The notes under the pieces were generated by a model that did no database searches, had not been told where the DNA came from, and saw nothing but the letters and a program-made list of their open reading frames with translations. Made by a program: the position numbers and the translations under genes. A stretch of DNA of 27,401 nt from Chara braunii (taxonomy: Eukaryota; Streptophyta; Charophyceae; Charales; Characeae): the NCBI GenBank assembly GCA_003427395.1, contig BFEA01001153.1:32985-60385 (forward strand), written 5' to 3'. Positions 1-9,227 of the stretch are shown here, piece by piece (within the stretch, counting starts at the first letter, position 1; each line of letters starts with the position of its first letter).

Positions 1-55
<55 letters not shown>
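1..55. repeat. Poly(A) tract at the window edge
   Basis: An uninterrupted run of about 55 A opens the window. It could be the 3' tail of a retroelement lying just upstream, or a low-complexity scaffold end. The sequence after it shows no matching duplication that I can recognise, so the origin is open. Confidence 0.9.
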
Positions 56-57
<2 letters not shown>

Positions 58-223
58 AAGGGGTCTGCTAGTGTGGTCATTGCTTCTCAGGCAACCAACT
101 TTGGGCTGAAGAGGCAGGCAGCCTTCCACAAGTTGTATCATGTACTCTTTATGAGGATTGCTGGACCCTTTGTACAGCAGGTGATGCTCCCACCAGTAGA
201 TTGGAGCCATCCTCTGGGATGCT
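58..223 (+). pseudogene. Possible C-terminal coding relic, unidentified
   Basis: Directly after the poly(A) run one forward frame stays open for about 55 codons and ends in TAG at 221-223. It has no start codon of its own because it runs into the A tract. The composition is protein-like (for example NFGLKRQAAFHKLYHVLF and MLPPVDWSHPLGC) but I recognise no family. It could be the end of a transposase-like gene or chance. Confidence is low. Confidence 0.2.
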
Positions 224-273
224 AGTGGTGTCTGCTCATACCAGCACAACTAACACGACCAAAAAAAAAAGGT

Positions 274-660
274 GGATGTGTCACACTCTCAGTTTGAAAT
301 AGGCAAAAAAAGACAAAGCGGCGCTGGTGTCTTAGTGTGAGTTTCGAAATGTGCAAGTTTTGCGGGGGGGGGTCTAAGACTGCGCCAGTCATTCATTACT
401 TGCAGTGGCTCTTGGCAGAATCTGATTTAGGAGGGACGCCTTTTTTGCCTATTCTGAATGTCAGGTGTGACTCCAACGCACTTCCCCCCCCCCAAAAAAA
501 AGGGGTAAACTACATCTGCGTCACAAGACTCGCAACTTATAGTTTGAAATAGCCTTAAAAAAAGGGCACAGCGCAGCTTCATTAGGCTGATGATCCATTC
601 ACTGGCAGAAGCCTTAGGTTGAAATGCGTGTGACGCCCAACCTCACGCCCAGCGCAACTT
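274..660. repeat. Cluster of diverged short direct and inverted repeats
   Basis: A unit containing AGTTTGAAATAG followed by an A-rich run occurs at about 291-315 and again at about 540-565. A related copy lies in opposite orientation at about 430-472, where TTTTTTGCCTATTCTGAAT is followed by GTGTGAC. A further fragment, TTGAAATGCGTGTGAC, lies near 620-635. The units are separated by homopolymer runs of A, C and G. This looks like a decayed nested repeat. The short forward ORF at 337-552 lies inside it and is not convincing as a gene. Confidence 0.45.
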
Positions 661-2290
661 CCTGTTTTTGGAGTGGTAGTGGGCCTGGAAGTGCGAGAAG
701 GGGTGTGCCAAGGATTTTAGGAAAGTGGGGGTGGAGTTCCAGGTCGGAACTGGAATTTCCTGTGTCAAGTTCGGGGGGTAGAAGTGCAAGTGTCTCTTTC
801 GGCTCAGAGTTGGGGTGATTGCCGATCTCGCGGACCAGTGTGGTGCTCGGGTGGGGCGCTGTCGGTGCGAATACCCTTACAAGGGTATCCGCCCTGGTCT
901 TTGCAGATGACAAAAATAGTTTTGGTTTAAAAGTTTAAGTATACCGCGCGAGGCGCGGCTGAGCCTATGGTTTACGTTGCCCGAGTGGTTGACTAGAATA
1001 GAGAGTGTGTGGGCGCGCAGTTTTGAGGCACGCGTGATCTTTTTACTGTTGATAATTGGAGGGTCGGCGTGATAGCCGGCCATAATTTTTATTTTTTTTC
1101 TGATTAAGTTAGGATTAAAAAGATTTTGTCATCTGATGGAAGTGTTTACCTGCGGGTTGTGCGTAAGTACGAGGGACGACATCGACAACCATGTGGTTTT
1201 GAGATCGTTTTAGTAGGTCTGCGAGTTTCGCAGTATTGGTTTATTTCAGGTGTTCGTCTATATTAGACCAAGACTCAGGCCTAGCACTAACGGTTACAAG
1301 ATACGACTTTTATGCGGGAGATTCAGGGATCGAGGCCAAGCTAGGGCGGCGCAGGAATGTCAGAATAATGCGGAGGGCTCGACAGGGCTATTCCCCTTGG
1401 TTTTGTCGTCAGCGACGTTAGAACGGTGCTAACACTTTCTTTTTTTTTCCCTCGTCCATCGTCGTCGCACAGTTAAAAAGCTTCCAAGTGTTCCTTTTTT
1501 TGTAATGTTATTTTCATGGTCCGACATTCTTTGACTTGCACGTGACGCCGGGTTTAGCGGCCGCCACGACAATCGAGGACCTTGAGAGAGCGACTCGTTT
1601 GACGGGTCCGCGTGTTCAGGATGTTGGCAAAAGTCCCCTACCACGCCACTGCTGGGAACAAGGCGTGGTCGGGGCTTGAGTGGTAAATGTGCCTGGGGCC
1701 GTTAATGCTGAATGTATATGACCTCCGTTTTGGGTTTGGTAGGATCATGCGGGGGCGTATTGTATTTGCGGGGGACCCCGTGGCAGCCACGCATGTGCTC
1801 AAGCCTCCAACAAGGGAACATGCGGGAGCCGCACCAGCCACCAGGGGGGGGGCGATACCGGCCGGGGGTTAACCGACATTAGCAGGACCGAGCTTTTCCG
1901 GTCGGCCAGGAGAACTAGCCGGTGGCCACCGGGTCGGGCAGCAGGACAACAGCAGCAGCGCGCTGAGCGGAGCACTGCGGGTGAAAGGGGGAGCGCAACG
2001 GAGCTGCGAAGACTGGTAGCGGAGTGAAACGCTGAGCGATAGGCAGAGGGGCAGAAAGTGAGCAAGTGAATCCGGACGGAGCCCGGTGTAAGGGAGTTAG
2101 GAAGAAACGGGGGTGCGCTATAGTGCAGCGATGGCGGAAGGCGGAGGAGAAGAAGAGTAAAGTTGAAATAACTTGGTCGTTTCTTGATAAATTTTGGCAA
2201 TCTAAGATGTTGTATTGAGGGTTTAAAACATTATGATTCGTTTGGTCGCGACAAATTTCTTGTTTGAGTAACTGTTTAGGCGAAATGTGT
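661..2290. other. No recognisable gene; two small perfect hairpins
   Basis: No convincing coding region or RNA gene is seen here. The ORFs are short, overlapping and low in protein character, and the 133-codon minus-strand frame at 1799-2200 is compositionally biased. Two perfect mini-hairpins stand out. At 871-888 the arms ATACCCTT and AAGGGTAT flank a 2-nt gap. At 944-958 the arms CCGCGC and GCGCGG flank GAG. Confidence 0.5.
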
Positions 2291-2297
2291 GGGAGGA

Positions 2298-2410
2298 GCC
2301 GCGCCTAGTGGTAAAAGCGTTGATCAAATATGAAACGAGAATGTACCTCCCCACGATTAGGGAAAGATTCATCCTCGTTTTGCATATTTTGATAAGTGAC
2401 GCAGCGCGGC
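2298..2410. repeat. 113-nt foldback hairpin (pre-miRNA-like or MITE relic)
   Basis: The left arm (2298-2343) and right arm (2370-2410) are near reverse complements. GCCGCGC at 2298-2304 pairs with GCGCGGC at 2404-2410, and GCGT at 2317-2320 pairs with ACGC at 2399-2402. The segment ATCAAATATG..AAACGAGAATG then pairs with CATCCTCGTTTTGCATATTTTGAT with small indels. The apical loop is about 26 nt. Size and shape fit a plant pre-miRNA-like foldback, but a decayed inverted-repeat transposon would look the same. There is no expression evidence, and the strand cannot be decided. Confidence 0.55.
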
Positions 2411-3480
2411 CTTAGTCGAGCGCATCAACATCAAGATCCAACTGTGAGAACGGTGCCCATCGTTGCGATCTCGACATTTAAACCATCTCGGTGGTGATTT
2501 CGTTCTGAAGTGCTCGTCGTGTTGATATGGCAGAGATCATTGCCGCCTAGCTCGTGGTGGTTGTTTTCTACACCGGCTTAAGCTGCAGTTCTTATCAGGT
2601 TGTCATTGCTGCCCGTACTGCTCAATACTGGGCATGATCGAGATGTTTAGAGCGGTGTCAGCGCTGTTCGTTGTGGCCGTAGTCGTTACCGGGGTGATCG
2701 TTGTGGAGGGGATGACTGTCCGCCTGGCAGGGGAGCCAAGGTGTTCGCATTCATACTCTGCACCTAGGTGTTTATTTTCATGCTCGGCTATGAGGCGCTC
2801 CTGGTCAGTAGATAACCGGTATGAACAACGTAGACACGAACGCACGACATACACACATAAACACATACACACAGTCGGAGAGATCGAAAGAGAGAGGAGA
2901 AGAGGGAAGAAAACGGATACGTACCTGGTCTCCTTCTCGAGGGAGATTGGCTCTCGACATGCATCTTCGAGAAGCTCGGCGCAAATATTAGTCGGGCTAC
3001 TGAGGAAGGCGGACGGAACCAGGGATTATGCTGTCTATGGCAGGAGGCAGATACGAGGAAGGTAGTTTGGCAAGTAGAAAAGCCCATACCCGTGCTGTTG
3101 CAGAAGGTTCGTTCAACTTTACTCATCCTAATCGATGGAGGGGGGCGTGAGGCTAGCCGCCAGGTTAGGGACTTACCTGTTGGCAGGTACGCTGCCTGTT
3201 TCATAAAGCAAGGTGGTGAGGCAATCGAACTGCGAGTTTGGGGATTTGTCTGCAGGCCGTACACTGCTTTCTCATTGAAACAGTGAAGCGGGGAACCGAC
3301 TCAAGACTAAAGATTTGCCTACTGGCCAATGTAAGGTTCGACTCCTCAAAGTGAAGTCGCAACGGACATGCAGCAGAGACTGCAGGACAGGTTGTTGACC
3401 CTTATGACCATCGTCCCATCAGCCTGTGCATTAGAGGGTTGACCGCGAAGGTGCAGACTTACCTGTGACCAGCATACTTC
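2411..3480. other. No confident gene; possible spliced minus-strand transcript
   Basis: Both strands carry ORFs of 140-160 codons that overlap each other (2634-3065 plus, 2788-3264 minus), and neither resembles a known family. On the minus strand three consensus splice donors occur: CAG|GTACGT (intron start 2924), CAG|GTAAGT (3176) and CAG|GTAAGT (3462). A TGCAG acceptor ending at 3250 would define a 73-nt internal exon (3177-3249). A short CA/GT-rich stretch lies near 2845-2875. A non-coding or short-exon gene is possible but unproven. Confidence 0.25.
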
Positions 3481-4240
3481 GGATCACGAACTGTGGAGGC
3501 GGAGGTCTGCACGGACGGTTCTGCGTACAGAGCAGTTGCTCCTATACAGAGAGAGAGAAGGCGGTCTTGTTGTTGCGGTTTAGCCACCAATTTTGCCACA
3601 ATCTTCATGATATGAGTGGCCATGCACGACACTGGCCTATTGGTGTACCTTGTCTATGCGATACCATAGTTGTTGCGGCTCGCTGTCATGCATCGTTCCT
3701 TTGAGATAGGGCACTATGTTCGATGATCGTGTATGTTGTATGTTTACTGAATATCGTCGCGTCATGCTGCGTTGGCTGAGGTTTGTTGTACTAGTGCGTG
3801 CTGACTATGAGCGGTTGTTGCAACGGGCAGCGTCCTGTAGGGTTCACAACATTACAGGTATAACACGGGGCTGCGATTTGTGTTAGCGGGCTGCAAAGCG
3901 GGAGACCCGCCAGAGAGTTGACAGCAGAAGGGTTGACTTCAACTTGACCAGGCCGCTGCGTATTTTGGCCACCATTGCGGGGCCCTCAGGCGAGTGAAGG
4001 TATCAAGGCCCTCTCCTGAGAGTTGAGTTGTCCTTCTTGTATCTCGAGCGTCTGAAACCCCTTATCTTCTGCCCTTCTTACTCTAAGTCTAGTCCTGATC
4101 TGAGAGGAAGGCGGCAGGCGGGATTGCAACCCGTAGGACCGTAGCAAGACTCTATGGGGAGTCAGCCCACCGATTGCGGGAGCTCTGCCGGAACTGAGGA
4201 GGAGTTCTGGAGGCACGGGATTGAAAGGTAACCATTGCTT
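3481..4240. other. No recognisable gene
   Basis: Only short ORFs are present (79 codons at 3465-3704 plus, 76 codons at 3986-4216 minus), with no recognisable motif. Several small inverted repeats occur, for example GCGGG-AGA-CCCGC near 3897-3909 and paired CTCAGG/CCTGAG arms near 3986-4020. The base composition shifts towards AT immediately after this stretch. Confidence 0.4.
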
Positions 4241-4497
4241 TTCCTTCTATAAACCCAGATTATAACCCCTATCTGTACTACCTGTTGTGTTTTGACTGAA
4301 TATATGGCATGCATCCTTACTTTGACTTTTTGATTTGACTTTCAGGACTGAAACCAGACTAAATAAAAGAATGTTTGAACAATCTCAGTTTCACTTTTGT
4401 TGATTATATGAAAGCAAATTGTAAAAAGGGAATGCATTTGGGGGTAGGTTGGGAGGAAGGCATTTCATTAAAGTTTGACTGGGTCATTAAGGCTGGA

Positions 4498-5390
4498 AAG
4501 TCCCCATAAGTTTGGGGAAGTCCAGTGCTATATTTATTTTGGATTGTGTGGAGCGTCAGACCATTCTATAAGTTTAGGTGGTCTGATTGCTCTGGAGGTT
4601 GGGAAGTCCCCATAAGTTTGGGGATACCTAGTGTTGTGAGATTGCTTTGAGAATCAGATTATTCTATAAATTTAGGTGGTCTGGTTGCTCTGACTTGCGA
4701 GGGCTAATTGTGCTTGACTTTTTTAGGGGCCAAGTGCATTCTGTAAGTTCAGGTGCCTTGGTTGCCTTGTTTATTTTGGGGTTTACTTTGTTTGTTTGGT
4801 TATGAACGAGGAGGTCTGAGTCATTTTATAAGTTTAGGTGACTCAACCTCTTTATGCTTTTATTCTGAGGGAGTAAGTTTGACAGAGGGCAGACTATTTT
4901 ATAAGTTTAGGTGGTCTAGCCTAATGCCTCGCACAATTTGAATCAGAGAGAAACGAATCAGGCAGAGAGTCAGACTGTTCTGTAAGTTCAGGTGGTCTGA
5001 CTCAAAGCCTCGCACATGCTAGAACCTAAAGGTTATAATTTGGCTATAATATTTTATTACTATCTTATTTATGAACAGGCTAGTCAGGCAGGGTCCCATA
5101 AGTTTGGGTGGCTTGGCTATAGCCCTATCACAACCTGAAGAGAGTATAACTAAGAGTATAATTGAAGGTAACTTGGGCCGGCTGGGTATTGTGTCTAAGA
5201 TGAATGACTCAGTCCTACGCCCACCTTGAAGATTAAGTTCAGAGAGGTTTATACAACTTGGCTATCTAAACAGTTCAGGGCGACTAGAATGGTCTAGTCA
5301 TATGCCCAAAGAAGAGAGAAGTAGTTGTGCCATCTGTTCTGTGTATACTCAATGGTTGGGTCAGGCATGTCCCTTAAGTTTGGGTGACTT
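4498..5390 (+). repeat. Ten UAAGUU-hexaloop hairpins with covarying stems
   Basis: TAAGTT (once TAAATT) occurs as a hairpin loop starting at 4507, 4569, 4613, 4667, 4744, 4829, 4902, 4983, 5099 and 5375. In six copies (4569, 4667, 4744, 4829, 4902, 4983) the layout is fixed: an outer stem, TT, a 3-bp inner stem, the hexaloop, the inner stem, a single G, then the outer stem. The inner stem varies as CTA/TAG, TTA/TAG and CTG/CAG and always pairs. Outer arms also differ yet pair: TCAGACCA/TGGTCTGA (4556-4563/4579-4586), TGAGTCA/TGACTCA (4817-4823/4839-4845, extending to 12 bp with one bulge), GAGTCAGACTG/TGGTCTGACTC (4967-4977/4993-5003), and CCAAG+GCA/TGC+CTTGG (4730-4738/4754-4761). Two copies (4507, 4613) have CCCCA/TGGGG directly on the loop. 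Spacing is irregular, from 44 to 276 nt. Confidence 0.75.
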
Positions 5391-5689
5391 GATTTTATGC
5401 CTTATGTAAGCTGGGTATAAATGACTAAATCATTGAAAGACTATGAACTATTGTCTGCTAAGTTGACTTAGGGATGGTGAGAGTATTTACCCTTATGGTT
5501 TGACCTGCATGTGACTAAGTAAGGTCACTACTTAGTCAGAGTTTCAGTTTGATAGGCAGTTGCATTAGTAGCTCACCATGTGCTAGAGTCATAAGAGTTT
5601 AGTTTCAATTCCTACATTTTATGAGTTAAGTTAATTTTACTTAGATCAATTTCTGCATTTTGTGGGATCTTTTGTTTTACTTGGTCGTG

Positions 5690-6240
5690 TATAAATCTTG
5701 GTAAGCCACTTTTTCTGCGGGAAGCGTTGCCGAAATTTTTACAAAACCAAGGAGTTAGTCAGATTTTGTATTTTCAAAGTCCAGTTCGTCTAACTTTTAT
5801 ATATGACTTAGTAAAAATCTGGGAAGTTTCCTTTTCTAAAGAGAGTGCTGCCCAAATCTTTGCGAAATCAAGGAGTTAGACAAACTTGGACCTTGAGAAG
5901 TCAAGATTTTGAACTTAGCTTTGTGTAAATCTTGGACTAGCACTTTCCCTACGGGAAGCGCTGTCGAAATTTCTACAAAACTAAGGAGTGAGTTAAAATT
6001 TTGTCTTAGTTAAACTCATATTTTATGTTTGAGTTCATATCTGACTTAGTACAGATCTGGGAAGTCTCCCTTTCTAAAGAGAGTGTTGCCCAAATTTTTA
6101 CTAATTCAGGGAGTTAGACAAAATTGGATTTTGAAAAGTTGAAGGTTATTCCTGTTTTCATATTCGGGTGATACAAACTCTGGAAAGACACCTTTCCTAC
6201 GAGAAGCGCTGCTGAAATTTTCCTAGTTTAAAAAAGATTG
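5690..6240 (+). repeat. Five alternating A/B structured repeats of about 120 bp
   Basis: Copies begin at about 5693 (A), 5814 (B), 5926 (A), 6049 (B) and 6172 (A). All start with a variant of AAATCTKGG and continue to a CCSAAATTT-like arm that can pair with the start, followed by AAGGAGTTAG-type sequence. A copies carry GGGAAGCGYTG with a short inner hairpin, best seen as CTTTCCC-TAC-GGGAAG in the third copy. B copies carry TTTCTAAAGAGAGTG instead. The A-to-A and B-to-B spacing of about 235-245 bp shows a higher-order dimer. A weaker related segment may lie near 5590-5690. No coding frame runs through the copies. Confidence 0.7.
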
Positions 6241-6490
6241 ATTATATTTCGAAAGGTGATGGTTCTGGCGACCCACCCTGAATAAGGGAGATTCTGCCAT
6301 TAGTCTACCTTTGCTTTGGGCACTGGCTTAGAGGTGGATTCAGACTTAGCTAAGTAAAACGATTTTAAGTGAGATTGTGGTATTGAGATTACTCTCCATG
6401 GACTTATAGGCTTAGACTGGGGGATTGGTCTGTCATGTGTTACAAGTCCTCTTAATCGATTGATTCAGGATTTTGGGCTAGATTCAGCTT

Positions 6491-6549
6491 GATCCTACGA
6501 GGATCACCTTCTGTTATCACTGATAACAGGTTAGTTGCCGATTCGTCGG
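6491..6549 (+). other. Three consecutive perfect mini-hairpins
   Basis: Within 59 nt lie GATCCT-ACG-AGGATC (6491-6505), CTGTTATC-ACT-GATAACAG (6511-6529) and CCGA-TTCG-TCGG (6538-6549). All stems are perfect and all loops are 3-4 nt; the last is a UUCG-type tetraloop as RNA. The cluster closes the AT-rich structured region. Its role is unknown. Rho-independent termination is not expected in a nuclear genome. Confidence 0.7.
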
Positions 6550-6620
6550 TGTACGACTCAACCCCAACCCACCCTCAACACTCAAACTAAAACGCTTTAG
6601 CCCTGGTGATTTTATTGTTT

Positions 6621-7080
6621 TGTTAAGGTTTCCCCCGGACTTTCATTGAGTGGTCATTTAACAAAGGTACTGAGTATTTGAATATGGTTGGTTGGACAGG
6701 AGGTTGGGGCTTGCATGGCTAAAGTGAGGAGTATGAGTGTAGAGGTTGGTTGAAGTTGACTCCGTGTAGTGTGTGGACTTTTGTTTGACTCTTTGATGTG
6801 GTTGCAGGTATGTATGGTGGTTGAAATTTGGATTAATCTGCCTGTGATCATACATATATATATGACTGTGAGGAGTCTCACTGTGACTGTGAGAAGTTAT
6901 CGTCACATACTTATCCCCCCTATATATATATATATATATAAATATATGTGTACCTATGTTGGGAGCTCGAGTGCCCTGAGGGGCCCGCGTATTAAGGGTT
7001 AAATAGGGGTTGAGGTTGAGAAAAGGAAGAAAACCCCCTCCACTGGTTGTATACTTTTTAATGATTTATTAGTCGGACGT
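6621..7080. other. No gene; TA-rich microsatellite at 6920-6952
   Basis: Overlapping short ORFs on both strands are not convincing. A (TA)n tract with minor interruptions lies at about 6920-6952 and a shorter one near 6854-6863. Between them GTGAGGAGTCTCACTGTGAC and related GTGA-rich words repeat. Confidence 0.6.
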
Positions 7081-7098
7081 TGGTCCACGGCCGGGATT

Positions 7099-7449
7099 CG
7101 AGGTCCTTGTCCAGGACATCTCGAGTCCTAGGCCCCGCAGGGAAGGAACGTGTCCCCGCGCAGAGCCTAATACGCCGGAGGTCCCGCGCAGAGCCTAATA
7201 GGCCGGATAGTATTTGCCTTGCCTGCCGAGACGCTCAGGCCAAAGGCTGGAGGTCTCGCGGCAGCCGCACGACTATTCCTTCAGTCGTGCAATGTCATGA
7301 GGGGATAGACCCTCACGACACTTCGAGCCTGACACTTGAGTGTCATAAGCGGTACTCGGATCCACGAGGAACCGCTCGATTATGGGCACTACATAGTACG
7401 ACATCTTCGTGACTGCTTGCTCATGCATTGCTAGTCGATATGAGTAAGC
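7099..7449 (+). ncRNA. Hairpin train, candidate structured RNA
   Basis: Nearly contiguous stem-loops fill this stretch. They are 7099-7123 (CGAG+GTCCT paired with AGGAC+CTCG), 7224-7263 (TGCC+GAGAC+CTC.GGCC around AAA), 7267-7290 (GCACGACT/AGTCGTGC), 7294-7319 (GTC.TGAGGG/CCCTCA.GAC), 7330-7345 (TGACACT-TG-AGTGTCA), 7349-7375 (GCGGT+CTCG/CGAG+ACCGC), 7395-7414 (AGTACGA/TCGTGACT with one bulge) and 7415-7449 (GCTTGCTCAT/ATGAGTAAGC with one wobble). The 110-codon ORF at 7080-7412 has no recognisable protein character. The strand is a guess. It may continue the structured district upstream. Confidence 0.45.
7155..7210. repeat. Tandem duplication of a 28-bp unit
   Basis: Two adjacent 28-bp copies start at 7155 and 7183, each beginning CCCGCGCAGAGCCTAATA and differing at only a few positions. 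The first copy has TACGCC where the second has TAGGCC. Confidence 0.85.
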
Positions 7450-7652
7450 CCTGCGGCCGCGTGGTTTTATACTAAGTTTCGCGTGCGACGCCTATCTGAT
7501 TTTCCGCATTAGAAACTTATGGGATGACTACTAAGGGACTAGGAGCATTGTCGCGTTGTTTGTTTTGTGTCGTTTCGTGTATGTGTGTGTGTGTGTGTGT
7601 TTATTTTTACATTTTTTATAGTGGTGTGCTCATAGCGTGTGAGATGTATCCT
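7450..7652. other. No gene; (TG)n microsatellite at 7582-7601
   Basis: No coding region is recognised. A (TG)10 run lies at 7582-7601. TAAGTTT near 7475 and AAACTTA near 7512 are complementary arms about 30 nt apart. Confidence 0.6.
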
Positions 7653-7705
7653 AATCGACCGGCGACGAGTCGCGCTTGGGACCTCAGCCCCTAAAAGCGT
7701 CGATT
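7653..7705 (+). ncRNA. Possible three-way-junction RNA element
   Basis: AATCGAC at 7653-7659 pairs with GTCGATT at 7699-7705 and encloses two hairpins. One is GCGAC-GA-GTCGC (7662-7673). The other has GCTTGGG at 7674-7680 pairing with CCC at 7688-7690 and AAGC at 7695-7698. The result is a compact 53-nt three-way junction. It was read by eye, and a chance arrangement in GC-rich DNA cannot be excluded. Confidence 0.35.
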
Positions 7706-9150
7706 CGCGTGCGGGTTTGATAGAGGCGTACTACCCCCTATGCTACAGCGAACGAGAAACGCCCTCGGCTGGTCCACCTCTACGATTGCAACTGATCAAC
7801 TTTCCTACTGTGGACTGGTAGCTCGGCGGGGATACGTCCACCGAAGGGAGGTGACAACTCCCGTAAGGTGGAGGTAAGTCGTGCTTCGCGTAGGCGCTGT
7901 CCTGTCGTAGGGGTTCGCGAGAGGTATGGCTGGCGAACTGAGCCGGAGCGGCTTGTGGAAGCTCCATGTAAATTCGCGATGAAGGAACAAACCAACTCCT
8001 GCGTAACACGGCCGGGAGGGTCCCGCGCTGCCCCATGCGGTGCCGGCCCGATGTGCACGACAGCGCTACGGGTGTCCCGGTGGGAATGCTCGTACTGCTG
8101 TTGGCTGACGCAAGTCTCCGAGGCTGATGAGGTCGAACTGCGCTCTCGTTGTTCGGTCTCGGAACTGGTTCGTCGAGTGATCCCCGCCGGACGGTACTCG
8201 TCGTGCTGCTGACACTCTGAGCACGGTGATCGGGGCCAAAATCGAGCTATGGACTTTCAGGGGAGGAGGAGTAGTTGGTGGTACGGGAGGACGATGTAAT
8301 ATGGAGGGAAGTTAGTGGTGATGGCCATGAAGCCCGGGGTTAGAAGGTAATGTTGGGTTCGACTGTCGGGGTAATCCAGGCTCCGGGTGTCTCGATTTAT
8401 TGCCAGCTGAAAATCACCCCGGCACAACTGCTCGTTTCCAGTTCGGCAAGGGTACTTAGGATCCCGTAGGTTTCGTTGTCGTCTAGTCTGTTGCCGTCTG
8501 ACTTGTTCCCTTTCCCAATACGCTCGGTGTTCCGGATCTCTCAGGCTCTCACGACCGGTAATCCAGAAAGGAGTTTTGATCGCCATATCCTAGCGAAATT
8601 TGGCGGAGGCATCTTCGATGAGCAGGATCGGGTTGGCTCTTGCATGCACGCGCCGATCGGATCAAAGACTGCGTGCGAGTACGTTGTCAATGAGCGATTT
8701 ACCTGTGTGTCGGTCTATCCTATATGCCTGCAGTCAATCCTTCTGTGCAACTGTTATCCAAATCTCAGGGAGAACTAATCATCGCATACATGCTCACACC
8801 ATCATATACACAAGAGGGCAGAGTTAGTTTAGCGTCCAGACCCAACGCACCCTGTGATCCTCGCAATCATGCGTGACTCAAAACAAGTGATTGGACAAGA
8901 TGCGCGCGTAGGTCGTTATACGCGCAACGCAGACGGGTTGGATTTGAGAAAAACAAAATGGGAGATTAAGGATAATTCGAAACAAACAAAAAGGGACGCG
9001 AGTTCATTCATACATACATACACACAAAGTAGATAGTCTGAAATGATTCATACAATAAATCCAAGGGTGCTGCAACAAAATTGACCAACATTGGAATCAA
9101 AACTTTACATAGAGGGTAGGGAGAAGAAGACACTATTCCACCATATCCCC
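7706..9150. other. No recognisable gene; further stem-loops
   Basis: Several overlapping frames of 90-115 codons exist on both strands, none with a recognisable domain. The minus-strand frame at 8257-8586 is rich in Arg and Gln but unidentified. Structured elements continue at first. At 7839-7873 CCACC+GGGAG pairs with CTCCC+GGTGG around GTGACAA, and near 7941-7953 AGCCG-GAG-CGGCT forms a perfect triloop hairpin. Confidence 0.45.

Positions 9151-9151
<1 letters not shown>

Positions 9152-9227
<76 letters not shown>

Larger units (their letters stand above)
4241..6620 (+). ncRNA. Candidate long structured non-coding RNA region
   Basis: About 2.4 kb, visibly AT-richer than both flanks, with only one 62-codon ORF of no protein character. 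Two different families of structured repeats and a cluster of short perfect hairpins fill it; these are listed separately. Stems are kept while their sequence changes, which argues for a transcribed, folded RNA. The plus strand is preferred because G-U wobble pairs appear when it is folded as RNA. It could instead be a long intron, since a GTAACC donor-like site lies near 4228 and a TTGCAG acceptor-like site near 6803, or a non-coding part of a retroelement. No promoter or RNA end can be placed. Confidence 0.45.

Noticed and set aside
2915-2930. ATACGTACCTGG, resembling the 5' end of U1 snRNA
   Set aside because: Similarity stops after about 12 bases. The following sequence does not match U1 stem-loop I, and the word reads better as a minus-strand splice donor.
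3333-3343. Perfect tRNA B-box word GGTTCGACTCC on the plus strand
   Set aside because: No convincing A box at the right distance upstream, and no cloverleaf with acceptor and anticodon stems could be drawn. The T stem has a mismatch.
4498-5390. UAAGUU hairpins as iron-responsive elements
   Set aside because: The general shape (hexaloop, short upper stem, small asymmetry, lower stem) is similar, but the loop is not CAGUGN and there is no bulged C at the IRE position.
8117-8130. CTGATGAG word resembling a hammerhead ribozyme core
   Set aside because: No GAAA core segment or flanking helices were found at the required positions. The same holds for similar words near 590 and 21970.
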